A stretch of 64,000 nucleotides of DNA. Source: Epiperipatus broadwayi. Its lineage: Eukaryota; Onychophora; Udeonychophora; Euonychophora; Peripatidae. Each line of letters opens with the position of its first letter. Positions within the stretch are counted from its first letter, which is position 1. This document shows positions 10,536-21,489 of this stretch, one piece after another. The notes under the pieces are model-generated. The model made no database searches and was not told the DNA's origin. It worked only from the letters and a program-made list of their open reading frames with translations. The stretch is taken from NCBI GenBank assembly GCA_028023455.1, contig JAQFVV010000001.1, forward strand, positions 22,339,401 to 22,403,400, given 5' to 3'. The position numbers and the translations under genes were made by a program.

Positions 10536-11238
10536 TGACAAGTACACAATCCAGCACTTGAAATATCCTAGGCTAACTCATACTCTGTACCAGGGTCCAG
10601 CATATTTAACTTAACACATAGCATTTATAACTTGAAATTAATTATGATGCAGTGACAAGAGAGAGAGAGAGAGAATAGACCAAATAATATTTAAGTAAGC
10701 ATTAATATTTATTCAAGCACACACATATCTAACAATATAGCAATATAATATTTTACATAAATATAAATGATTAGTTTCAGGCTAAATTTTATAATAGTCC
10801 TTCATTATTAAAGTTCATTTAAAATAAATAGTGTCTATAGACAAGTTTCATTTGTGTATATTTTTCATTGGTTTTAATTCTAACCAATTAGCTTTTTGGT
10901 TCCATCAATGATTCCAGGACTTGTCTTCATTTCTTTGACTTAACAATGGAGAGTATATAGCAGTGTCTTTTTTAGGGCTTAGGCTTTTGTTCCAGACATT
11001 GATTCCAGGCGAGTACAGTTGATTTTAGCAGAGGACCTTGGAGCCTGAAGTTGTCAAACACTCCTGTGACTGTTCTGTGACTTCTGTGTTGATGTTGACC
11101 ACAGCAGTAATTGACTGGCTTACTACTGCATTTACAGTTTCCAAATATCTAGATCTCTGGTTACTTGAATTCTCAATGAAAAACTCTGCATTCTGTTTGA
11201 CTGAATAATAGTAATCCGAATTGAATCAATAATGGAAT

Positions 11239-11345
11239 GAAGACCAGACTGAATTACAGATTGAAGACCAGACTAATTCAATCACAAAATGCAGCCAGAC
11301 TAATTCAATACAATATGAAGGCCAGAATTGAAGAACAATAGATAA
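11239..11345. repeat. Short degenerate tandem repeat
   Basis: Three to four diverged units of about 25-35 bp share GAAGACCAGACT or GCCAGACTAATTCAA. The preceding 10600-11230 is moderately GC-balanced but shows no coding pattern that I can defend. Confidence 0.55.
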
Positions 11346-12632
11346 GTCATCCTTTTTTATCTTAACTCTCCCATTATTTTAATTTCTTATCATTATTTTT
11401 AATTTTAATCATAACGTGAATATTTTTTTTAAAATTAAGTTTTATATTTCTTTAATCTAATCTTTTCTTTAGATTAATTTATTATTGCTTTTATGAGATA
11501 GTTTACATAGTTTTTAATTATTCAATTATTGATCTTTTAAACTAATTACATTTTCGAAAGATTTCTTTTACAAACAAGTTTTATTCTAACTTTCTCTATT
11601 TACCTAGTTTGGTACTGTTCTATTAGCTCGTGTCAGTTGCTTGATGGTGTTGATGCTATGCAAAACAGAAATACAACATTACTGGGCCGCCAGCATAAAA
11701 ATTAATTTTTAATATCTTTATATATTAATGTATGTTAGCGTATCTACAAAATATAATACACCATATACTCCTTAAATGACACTCTACAATGCAGTTTAAC
11801 ATATGATTTAGTTTAAAATTATATGTTAAACTGTATGTGGTGTATTAAATTATATATAATTCAGCAATGCAAATGAGAAGAAGTGGAAGGAAATTTTACA
11901 GTTTGTTTATTTGTTATTTAGTTAATGATGTGGAATATATGTATATAAATGAGAAGAAGTTGGATGATAGAAATTAAAATAAGTTCAAAACAATTTTTTC
12001 TTCAAATTTTACTCTCACCCTACTATGTAAGGTGGAACTCGTTTGTAAATAAGTTAAACAAGTTATATTTATTATATATGTATATTTAATCAAACCAGAT
12101 ACGAATTAATTAATTACGCATTAAAAGGCCAATAGTTATCTACATATTTGCTAATTTAATCTTTGGAATAAAGATGTACCGTGCAATCTTTTTCATAGAT
12201 TTAGATATTCAATAAGAATCAGGTCTATGTGCATAAATGGTTCAATGACAAGAGCTATTAATAATTACTCATGCTAAGAATAAAATGCTGGTATAATACC
12301 CGCATCTAAATTAATTAAAGGTCTTTGAGAAAAAAGGGTTTTTTTATTCATTTCATAATGGGTTTTTTTTGTAGCATAGTAATATATGGGATGGTATCCC
12401 TATATACTAATAATGTTAATAAGGTTGTTTGACTGTATCTGCAATACTGTGTAGTACTTGATACCATGTGTCTACCTATGTTCTTTTATTGCTTTCCAAA
12501 ATACTTCATCAGCCAATCCATAAATACTGGAGATGCCCAGAGTGAACTCCTAAATGGGCCAACCAAAGAAATGGACATAAGCTACCGAAGCATGCTTCAT
12601 TCCTGAACCTGGCTCATACTAAGGTTTTCAAA

Positions 12633-13059
12633 ATGAACAGGATTCTGGAGCTGTCGAAGCAGGTCTTTTTTCAAAGAGAACACTTTCACCGACAGGAACA
12701 GGACTTGTATCTGAACTGCGAGATGGTTTTGGACATTTCCAGTCTCGTCGTTTCACTGCATACACATCTTTTGGTATGTAGGAGTATGTTGTTGTCCTGT
12801 AAAACCACCACCATGCCAGTTTTTGTTGATGGCAGTTGGCACAATTTTTTTGGCATGTAAGAGTATGTTGTCCTGTAAAACTGCCACCGCGCCAGCTTCT
12901 GTGGATGGCAGTTGGCACAATTTGAATGGCTCGGTTTTGCAGTCAGCCATTTTATTTGTCACGGATGTGTTCTTGCACAAACGAGCACTGGTCGAATTCT
13001 TGCTTGGACATACCCTTTCCAAATTTTTTGAAGGTTCCACGTTGAGTAGGAAAGTGTAG
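12633..13059 (+). pseudogene. GC-balanced coding-like stretch with a duplicated ~79-bp unit
   Basis: This stretch is less A+T-rich than its surroundings and open over 228 nt (12633-12860) and 237 nt (12823-13059) in two different frames. A 79-bp unit is tandemly duplicated (12773-12851 and 12852-12930). Both copies encode a C-K-[ST]-x-T-x-x-P-x-x-V-D-G-S-W-H-N pattern (SCKTTTMPVFVDGSWHN and SCKTATAPASVDGSWHN), but because 79 is not a multiple of three the copies lie in different frames. I do not recognise the protein. It may be a relic exon, a processed copy or part of an unknown repeat; the minus strand is also open here. Confidence 0.3.
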
Positions 13060-13174
13060 CAACAGGTTTATAATTGTTAGGAGGTAATAGTAGGTCAAAT
13101 GACATATATAGAAATCAATACATAGGAAAAGAAGTGGAAAATTATATTACTTCCATAAGAAGTCAAATGACTTG

Positions 13175-13440
13175 TTAGCTAATTACTTTGACATGCATAT
13201 TTGAAGAGTTGTGGCAGGCTGAAGTCCAGACACCCTCAGACAATACTGTAGCAAACTTTGAATTGTGAGCATTGGGATAAAGTGTGTAATATGAAGCAGC
13301 AGGACGGCTGCCAGAACGGCATGCAAAATGACCTCTTTCTGCTCTTTTATATAGAAATAATGCCATTATCCGCATACATGGCATATTTGTGTTTTTGCAT
13401 ATAAATAATACCATCAAGCAGCTGACCCAAGCTAATACAA
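13175..13440 (-). repeat. Interspersed repeat, same family as 49910-50165
   Basis: Read on the minus strand, this copy begins CAGCTGCTTGATGGTATT and contains GCAAAAACACAAATATG, CACTTTAT and GTATTGTCTGAGGGTGT. The same order of blocks is found on the plus strand at 50030-50160. Fragments also occur at 11620-11690 and 45765-45840. The identity of the family is unknown. Confidence 0.65.
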
Positions 13441-15555
13441 TAGTACCCTTATTTTTATATTATAAAAGGAGTGTTTTCTTTAAAAAGGAGAGTGTGAGTT
13501 AAATCTTTTTATTTTAATGCCCTCCCCCCACTCAAGACTTTATTTTATTTAAAAAAACAAAACAAAATGTAACGCAATCTTTTTATTTTACAAGTTTGCG
13601 TCTCTTAATATAAAAGAAAACTACTCTAAAACATAATACTTTTTTTTTTCTATTTCGTTTCTATTAATAATTTAATCATTTATTTTTAAATTATGTATAT
13701 GTAACGCTAGTATATATTTTGATGATTGCACATAATGCGATCACACATATATATATATTTAATATCAAACAATATTAAATGTCGTACTTTTCATAAATAA
13801 AAAAAAGAACAAATAAATAAAAGGTCGTAATTTATTAATGTAATAAAATGTAAGAGAGGGAAATAGAATCAAAAAGATTCTTATCGTTTACCCTCCAAAG
13901 TTCATATTTTAAAGAAAAAAACAAGAAATATCTTTAAATGTAGAAAATATTGAAATCGTCTATTTGGCTTAAGATCAAAAAATGAAAGAGGAAATATGAA
14001 CAAAATAAGAACTAAAAAATTATTTATAAGGAAAAGTAAAAGTTTGAAGAGTTTAAATCAGATTAAAATAGAATTTAAAACATGACAAAAGATAAGGATC
14101 TATTCCATAAAACATTTTGATGATAAAACAAAATGCTTGTGTAGAGTATGTATAAAGTATGGATAAAGACAGCAATAATTAATGCTTGTCAAAATAAAAA
14201 TCATTTTATTAAAAAATTATTTTATTAAAAGGAAAAGAAAAGAAATAAATATAAATATTGCTATGAGATTGTATAAAAGTAAATTTGTATAAATTGCTGA
14301 AGGCGTATTAAAAAAGAAAGCTGTGAATGGAAAGCTACAAACAAAAGGATCAAGAGAATAAAAGAAGGTGAAAAACAAGAAATGAAATTATTGGAGTTCA
14401 AGGAGTTCTCGTGGAGACTTTGGTGAAGACATTGCTCTGATAATAAGCAGATATAATAGATTAGAAAGCAGACATAAGAATTCTTTAAAATTTAAAAAAA
14501 ACAACCAAGAAAAACCAGAAACGGAGTGAAAGGACTCCAACGTAGAAATGGATCACTGTATGAACAGGAAAATGATTTCTAACACACGTGATGCTTCAAG
14601 AATGTGTGGCTAAGGGCCATCATGATCGCTGGCCGATTCAGACTCACCGTGCTTGAATGGTTCTCATCGCCATGTAACAACTATTGATGTAGCGCCTGCT
14701 GGATGATCCGCTTGCCATACCCAATGCCCTTGATGTCCTAATACGGAGAAGTCACCACAAACCACGTCCAACCTAAGAATGACCTTTCCCTGCTAAAGAA
14801 GTGGAGGAATTCCATGTGATGGTCAGCAGGATCTTAACTCACTTCAGAGACTAAAGAAAACCTAGGTAAATTATATATCACACCTTTATAGACATATGTG
14901 CACATACTTTAACAATTGCCAATTCCAGATATTAGTGATATAGACAATAATTAAACTCTTTTCTAATACATGGAATGATGACTATAAATGTATAATCATT
15001 TATAGGATTTTTTTATATGTATTTACTCATAGCATTATATCCAATAATTTGTTTCTATTGTGTGTAAAATATTTCAATTGATTTTTGTTGTTTATTTATT
15101 ATATTAAATATTTCTTAATTATTTTATCTGTTTTGTCTCGTTCTTTGCCATTCCAGACAGTAATATATCCATAGGGTTTTGGGTGATAATTATTACTCTA
15201 TTTTGAATACTAAAATAACACGTGAGGCTAGTGGGCAGTATTTTTGATCCCATTTAATTTTATAAATTATCCAAGTGCTGTAATTCATTAAATATTACAG
15301 CAGTCGAGAGACAGTTGACTGGGAAAGATAACCTGGGGCAATATCCATATAGTCACAGGTTCAGTCAAGTATGGATATAGATTCGGTTATGTCCATATGT
15401 TCTCTTTGCTTGTGGTAACGGAAGGTGGATGATTTTGAATTAAAGAATCCGTATTAGATATAAATAAAAGGGAAGTTAGCATTCGATCATCGTGGTTACC
15501 ATTACAATATGTTTGTTTCGTAACACATATCTCACTAGCATTACAATATATATAT
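13440..15555. other. Gene-free stretch, mostly A+T-rich
   Basis: No gene is supported. Two GC-balanced patches stand out, 14520-14870 and 15290-15520. The first has stops in every frame. The second ends GGTTACCATTACA and could be an LTR or MITE edge, but I found no partner. The remainder is A+T-rich filler. Confidence 0.5.
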
Positions 15556-15559
15556 ACAC

Positions 15560-16625
15560 AATTATTGCTGTTACATTAAAATATTTTATTTTATATTATG
15601 CTGTATGATTTATTTAAATGTATGAAAAAGCAGCATAATGGATTAAACCTCTTTTCATTTTTGATGACTAATAGCTGTAGGGGACAACCTTTTTTAGTGG
15701 TGGACCAAATCAAACTTTTCTGATGTGAGGACTGTAGTTTTTTATGTTCAAGTTAAAAGAGGAAAAATTTATATTATAATTTTTATATTTATATAATACA
15801 TATATTTTTACTTAAAGTTGACAAATAATTACAAAAACATGTATTACAAAATTATATTTTTAATACGTAAATAATAATATTTCTTCATGAAATCCTTGTT
15901 TTTTACTTTTTCATGTAATAATAATATATTTCTGATTTTATAAACAAAATGAACATTAATTTAATGTAAAATTATTTTGTTAATGTGAAAGTGCCATTGT
16001 TTACTTTTTGTTAAGGCATTAATATCCGTTAATATATTAGTTGTGACAATTCGTTCTAGTTAATTTTATGTAAAAAAGTTAGATGTCTCTATGTATGCAA
16101 TGTGAATTTAAATTGTAAATTAATGCGAACATAATGGGCAAAAATCAATATTTGCTGAAAATAGTTTTTCTGCATTAATTATTGCTGTTATGTTAAGATA
16201 TTTTATCTTATACTGCATGATTTATTTAAATATATGAAAAGGCAGAATAATGGATTAAACTTTGTATTTTTGATGACTTATAGCTGGGGGAGGGAGGGCT
16301 TTTTTAGTCACAGATCACATCAAACATTTCTGATGTAAGCTAGGGCTATAATTTTCTATTGTTCAACTTAAAAGAATAAAAATGTATATACATTATAATT
16401 TTTATATTTATGTAATAAATATATTTTTATTTAAAGTTGACAATCACAAACATATTACAAAATTATATTTTGAATACTTAAATAATAATAACAATTCTAA
16501 TATAACAATATTATATTTCTAATTTTATAAACAAAATAAACATTAATTCAATGCAAAATTATTTTGTTAATGCGGTTGCCATTATTTATTTTTTGTTAAG
16601 TTATTAATATCCAGTGAGATATTAG
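15560..16625 (-). repeat. Duplicated 3' end of the hAT-like transposon
   Basis: The segment 16165-16625 (3' end of the transposase and its 3' UTR, minus strand) has a second copy at about 15560-16030. Shared blocks on the plus strand include ATGATTTATTTAAAT, AATGGATTAAAC, TTTTTGATGACT, TTTTTAGT, CAAAATTATATTTT and AAAATTATTTTGTTAATG. Period is about 590 bp. Between the copies (about 16040-16165) lies an arm of the repeat seen at 9735-10260. Confidence 0.75.
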
Positions 16626-18242
16626 TTTTGGCAATTTGTAAAGTGTGCTCCAAATTTTCGACTGTAATTTGAGATCTTGTTTTTGATTTTGTAAATGACA
16701 TTTTGGGGGGGAAATGCTTCCATTTATATGTGCTTCTGAATAAATATGTTATTTTTTTGCGTTACTAATTAAATTAGAAAATTCCTGCTTATCCAGATTT
16801 CTATAAAAATCATTACTTGAACATTCCATTAACTTCATTTTTAAATTTTTTCTTTAAGTTCTAGAATTTACATTTGAAAATTTTCCAGAATTTTATTTAT
16901 GTCACTTATGATGGAGAGGAAAATATTTTGAAATTTTTTTTTTTCACAACCAAATCAGTGAACCTTTCATTGAATTCATTTTTTGAGCATAATTAAAATG
17001 TCAATATATTTTTGTTTATCAAAATTATCTTTAAATTTTTCTTTAAATGCTGCAAAATTTATAAAATTATTATTTAATTGACTTTGAAATAGCTTTAGTT
17101 TATTTTGAAAGGCTATTTGATTTTCTTTTTGCAACTTTTTATTCAGTATAACGCACTTATCTACTCTTCATTAGAGAGTTCAGGAATGAATTTTCCTTTG
17201 GCTTCTATGATTAGTTTCACCTCGTTTATTAATTTCAAAAGCCTTTTTAACATAGTCCTTTTGGAAAGCCATCGAATTTCATAATAATATGCCAAATCTG
17301 CATATTCATCATCATGCCCTTAAGAAGTTCCTTGAATTCTAAGTGACCAAGAACCAATTTGGATTTAATTTCATTTGTGCATTTAACAACAACTTTCATC
17401 ATTTTTTGCATATTCAAAATTTTGTATCACAAGTTTTGCTGGTGAATAATGCAGTGAAAAATATATTTATTGAATTCATTTTCACCCATGTCATTTTTTA
17501 AAAATGCTAAAACGCCCTTATTTTTCCCAACCATGGATTTGGCCCCATCAGTAGATAATCCAGATAAGTTGTGATAATTAAGGTTGTATTTTTGCAAAAC
17601 ATCCTTGAGTTTATTAAATATTTCTTCTCCTGTTGGCATTGCATCAAGTTGTGCAAGAGATAACATTTCTTCTGTTACATTGAAATTTTCCTCTAATAAA
17701 AATTGATAGTTCAGCAGTATCCGTTATATCAGTACTCTTGTCGAATGCCAATGAATACAATTCAAATCATAATTTTTTGTTTCAATGACTTTTTTAAAAC
17801 ATTAGTGAACAATTCTTTAATTTGTCTTGTAATGGTTATTCACCATAAACTCATACTATCGAACTTCTTTTTATATTCGGGTCAAACTAATTGTACTGCA
17901 GCTAGCATACATACTTTAATACTCTTTCAGAAAATGTTTTTGAATTTTGTGCTGCTTTCGTTGCAATTATGAAACTGGCTTTAATAGAAATTTGAGATCA
18001 AATAACATTTTCTTCAAATTTTCTATTTTTGCACTTCTTTCTTCTCCATTATCTTTTTCATAATTCGAATGTTTTGTTAAATAGTGTCTCCTAATGTTAT
18101 GCTTTTTGTTAACTGCAATATTGTCCAAACAACTGAGACTCTTTGATTTCTTCTGCTCAATTGCAAAATATGTGTCGGTCCACTTTTCTTGAAATGCGTG
18201 ATTTTCTGTATCATCTTTTTTTTTCTTATTACATGAAACCAT
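16590..18242 (-). pseudogene. Decayed hAT-superfamily transposase (ZBED5/GTF2IRD2-like type)
   Basis: The minus strand starts with ATG at 18242. In order it shows: a degenerate BED finger (CLDN...NIRRHYLTKH, with the second Cys replaced by Asn and the His pair kept, about 18060-18140); the FDKSTDITDTAELSIFIR block (about 17700-17750) carrying the first catalytic-type Asp; FNVTEEMLSLAQLDAMPTGE; LSGLSTDGAKSMVGKNKGV (about 17510-17570) with the TDGA..M.GK signature; IFHCIIHQQNL (about 17430-17465); EIRWLSKRTMLKRLLKLINE (about 17225-17285); and the C-terminal KSKTRSQITVENLEHTLQIA (about 16625-16690). Stops and frameshifts throughout make it inactive. The family also includes domesticated vertebrate genes, but the decay here argues for an ordinary dead transposon. 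Terminal inverted repeats were not identified. Confidence 0.88.
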
Positions 18243-18639
18243 TCTAATAAGGACAAAAAAAAAGCATTTATTTAAGGAAAAAGAAAAAAAACTTCAATGT
18301 TAATGTTTTGGACTATTTTTTGTTTTTCACAAGAGTTGTTTGTTCCATTTTTAGCAGTTAATTTTGTTTTGGGAGACTCTTTCTTCTAAATGTCTCCGAT
18401 ATTTTGTCTCATTATTTACATTTTTACTACTTGTTGGATATTTTTTTTTTGATTATCACTTCTAATCATTTCTTTTTAAACAAATATATCCAAACTTTTT
18501 TCATTTTTTATGAATTTGTCTCCTTTATGACTGTATCTGAATTATTTTTTTTTGGGAATTAACATTGTCAATTTATTAATTAATATATTTTTGCCCATCA
18601 ATAATTTTGTTGAATATTTCTGAAACCATTGATGGTGCA

Positions 18640-19250
18640 GAATGTTGATGTAACATTGCAGCATATAAGGATTCCTGCATATTCACATTATCTGTCTTTC
18701 TTAAATGGTTTTTTATTTATTAACAGCATTTTCAGCCTATCTGCTCAACCCTGGATCATACAGTAATGTACAGATGTGTTTGATGCCTTTATTCTTGAAA
18801 TAGTCTAAAACAATTTGGGCAGTAAACCCTATGGCATTGCTGAAATAATCACTTAAATAATCTATGACTTGAAAAATTTTTTATTCCAAGTTTTTGTATT
18901 GTTTCTTTGACACTTAAAATTCTTTATGATTCGATTCTCTACTCATTTAGAATATGCATCTATGAGTATAAGACATTTTTGTATTGTTTCTTTAGCTCTT
19001 GTATTCTTTATGATGCAATTCTTTTCCCATTTAGAATATGCGTCTATGATTATAAAAAGCACTTTATCATTAAATTCCTGAATAATGTACATTTAATAAT
19101 TTTTTATTTATCCTCAGGTAATATGATAGCCCAATCTTGGTTGATCAGTAAAATTTCACAATTCCTCCAAAAAGCTGGAACAAGGTACTGGGAACTATTC
19201 CTTATTCAGCTTATAAATAGCTGATAACCTTTATTAGCTCTTTGTAGTTA
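18640..19250 (-). pseudogene. gypsy integrase core with internal tandem duplication
   Basis: On the minus strand about 18990-19070 reads LFIIIDAYSKWEKN, the D-x-x-S-K-W start of the integrase core (usually 'VDAYSKW'). The DAYSK segment is repeated 28 codons later with a stop in place of Trp. Further on (about 18740-18800) NKGIKHICTLLYDPG matches the usual 'NGI.H....PYHP..NG..ER' block, followed by an AEN remnant. The two catalytic Asp positions are partly recognisable, but the reading frame is lost. Confidence 0.78.
18892..19061. repeat. Tandem duplication (~84-85 bp) inside the integrase relic
   Basis: Two adjacent copies share GTATTGTTTCTTT, ATTCTTTATGAT and CATTTAGAATATGC. In protein terms this doubles the DAYSK block. 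The copies differ at several sites, so the duplication is old, but it arose after or during element decay because a functional integrase would not carry it. Confidence 0.88.
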
Positions 19251-19259
19251 AATGTCTTT

Positions 19260-19760
19260 TTCTAAATATAGTTTATTTTATTTTATCTTATGGGATTCAC
19301 CTTTATGTGAATTTCTCTCTCAATAAAGCACCAGCATTTAAAATTTCTTTTCCCTTTCCTATATATCAATTGATAATCATATGCTGATAGGGTGTTTCTC
19401 CATATGTGGGCTCAGATTGTCCAGAGACAGCTTATCACTTGCTTATATTTCCAATAATGGTTTGTGATCAGTCACAATTTGAAAAGGGTAACCAGAAAAA
19501 TATTGATTTTTTTTCTAACCAAACATAATAGCCAATAGCCAATGTCTTTCTATTCATCTGGCTATAATTTTTCGCAGCTTTTAAAAGGATTCTAAGTATG
19601 TAAGCTATAGTTTGTTCGTTGTTATGACACGAATGACATACAACTGTTCCTATTCATCATTCTAAAGAGTCTGCAATTAACCATACTTTTAGATTGTTTT
19701 TAAAATGAATGAATAATTTTTCATATGATAGCTGCATTTTGGTTTGTATAAATGCTTTTT
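19260..19760 (-). pseudogene. gypsy RNase H domain
   Basis: Following the RT on the minus strand are scattered RNase H blocks. The clearest are a degenerate 'TDHKPLL' (LITNHYW, about 19450-19475) and, at about 19345-19400, LSAYDYQLIYRKGKRN. The latter matches the conserved gypsy ending 'L..YDY.I.YR.GK.N..AD.LSR'. Many stops separate the blocks. Confidence 0.75.
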
Positions 19761-19904
19761 CATGAATTTGTAACCAATTTCACTTCTGATATTTTTTTTA
19801 GTAATTTGCAAAGAGATTTTACTACCAAAACAATTTATAAGAACAAGAATTGCCTAGAGTTTTTTAAAAAACTCATTTCTGGTCTGATTGCATTTTTCAC
19901 TACT

Positions 19905-20710
19905 CACATTTTCTCAGGCAATGATCGTTTACCTTTGTCTGACATTACATGACCTAGGAATATCAATTCCTTCATATTCCTTACATTTTTTTGTGCATTT
20001 AATTTGATTCTGAATTTCTCTAATTTGCTGCATACCTTAAAAAGTCTTTGACATAACTCTTCCTCCAAACTATCTGTAATAACTAAGTCATCAAAATACA
20101 GTATTATGTATCCAATCTTTATAATAAAGCATTAATTTTGCCTGTAAAGGGTCTGGTGCCATTATAATGCTGAACGGTAGCTGATTATGTTTAAATAATC
20201 CAATAGAGGTCATCAGGGATAATATTTCTACTGATTTGTCTGTAACAAGTATTTAATGGAAGACAAAGTTAAGCTTCAGTTTTGCAAAGTGTGATGCTTT
20301 CTAAAGATTGGCTAATACTTCTCTCACATTTTGCAGTCAGTGGATAAGTTTCCTGCTTGAAGTATTTTTTTACCGTTACTTTATAATTACCACTTACTTG
20401 GATTGGACCATTAAATTTTATTATTACCACTATAGATGTAGAACTATTCTGAAAGTTTCAACCAACATCAATATTCCCTTAGCAACCAATTCCTGAATTT
20501 TCTCTTCCACTTTACTTTTCTATGCGAATGGAATTTTGTACGAATTGCAAACTATTAGATAGGCATTTTTAAATAGTTTTTTCTCCACTGGGCTACTTAA
20601 AATTGTACCTAATTTTTTATTAAACAAATCTGGATATTTCTTTTGGATTTTCTGTTCTAACATTTTTTTTTTTTGACAATAATGTGAAGTCTTATCGCAT
20701 GAAACCATTC
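19905..20710 (-). pseudogene. gypsy reverse transcriptase domain
   Basis: Minus-strand blocks in order: KKYPDLFNKKLGTI (about 20600-20650, pre-RT), the V-E-E-K-I-Q-E-L-V-A-K-G-I-L segment (about 20470-20520), VSGNYKVTVKKYF with a degenerate TYP block (about 20360-20410), then LYFDDLVITDS (about 20070-20105), which is the catalytic Y-x-D-D box. It continues open through KLNAQKNV and LIFLGHVMSDKGK (about 19940-19990), the usual 'KC.F....V.FLGH.VS..GI' element. The catalytic aspartates survive, but the domain needs several frames. Confidence 0.88.
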
Positions 20711-20718
20711 TCTACTGA

Positions 20719-21480
20719 TTATATGACAATTATATGACTATTTTTTTCTTTTATTATATATAATGATAAATGCATTATTTTCACATGATGTTTTATTGGT
20801 GTTTTTACTTGACTGACTAATTTCATTGAATGTCCACTTGCATTTTGAGCTTTAACATTTGTCTTCTCTGTCTTTAGAATATTATTGTAGTTAGCTGACA
20901 TCACATTCCAATCTTTCTCCAACATTATAGATATCCCTGAGGCATTATTTATTTTCAAGCTAAAATTTTCCTCACAAATTTGCAATTTCAGCATAAATTA
21001 CTTCACTCCATCAATTTTCATGTTTTTAATAAATTGCTTATTGGATATTTTACCTTTATTTTTCTGTGGCTAGATTTTAGCATGGTTCTCCCACTGACTA
21101 GCTTTTCTACATACATTGGCTGAATGTCCTTTAACTTTATATTTAAAGCATTTTTTCTTTTTCACTTGAAATCTTTTATTCTGTGTCCTGCTTTCCTACT
21201 AATCTAGCAAATGGCTTTATGTGTACTGATTTCTGCATATTTGTGATTTGCTTATTTGTTTTATGAATTCCTGCATTTGGGCTCTCATCTGCTGTATATT
21301 GAAAAGCATATGCTTGTTTGACATTTGCTTACAAGCTATTCAAGTTTTAATAGCATCTCTTACATTAAATCTGACTGAGTTAAAAGCTATTATGCCTGTC
21401 ATCAAACATTCTGCATAATGATGAATGAGTATTTCATCTCAAAAACCCTCATATCTGCAATCTTTAGCCCATTTTCTAAG
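20719..21480 (-). pseudogene. gypsy gag C-terminus, zinc knuckle and protease-like region
   Basis: The minus strand at about 21090-21180 reads KKKCFKYKVKGHSANVC. This is a CCHC knuckle C-x2-C-x4-H-x4-C in which the second Cys has become Tyr. Upstream (21200-21480) is a gag-like helical segment with MRAQMQEFIKQISK. Downstream, 20719-20994 is open for 91 residues (FSLKINNASG...LEKDWNVMSA...TNVKAQNASG...KLVS), in the place of a retropepsin. The DTG/DSG active-site triad is not visible, so the protease call rests on position. Confidence 0.6.
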
Positions 21481-21489
21481 GCAGGGATG

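Larger units (their letters stand above)
10160..12600. other. Gene-free stretch with repeat fragments
   Basis: Beyond the SINE-like fragment and the short tandem repeat, I see a (GA)n run near 10660-10672 and a fragment at 11620-11690 (CAGTTGCTTGATGGTGTTGATGC) that belongs to the family listed at 49910-50165. A broken inverted repeat lies at 11755-11845 (TAATACACCA...TGGTGTATTA, with GTTTAACATAT/ATATGTTAAAC inside). The rest is A+T-rich with no supported gene. Confidence 0.6.
18640..21480 (-). mobile_element. Decayed Ty3/gypsy LTR retrotransposon gag-pol
   Basis: The minus strand holds, in canonical gypsy order, a gag zinc knuckle, a protease-like stretch, RT, RNase H and integrase. Each is recognisable by motif and broken by stops and frame changes. 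RNase H preceding integrase fits Ty3/gypsy rather than Ty1/copia. I could not find flanking LTRs: the left end fades near 18640 and the right end near 21480, where another GC-balanced fragment begins. The copy is therefore an internal relic. Confidence 0.88.

Noticed and set aside
16590-18242. Domesticated ZBED-type gene
   Set aside because: Several stops and frame changes, loss of a zinc-binding Cys and a transposon-rich setting point to a dead transposon.
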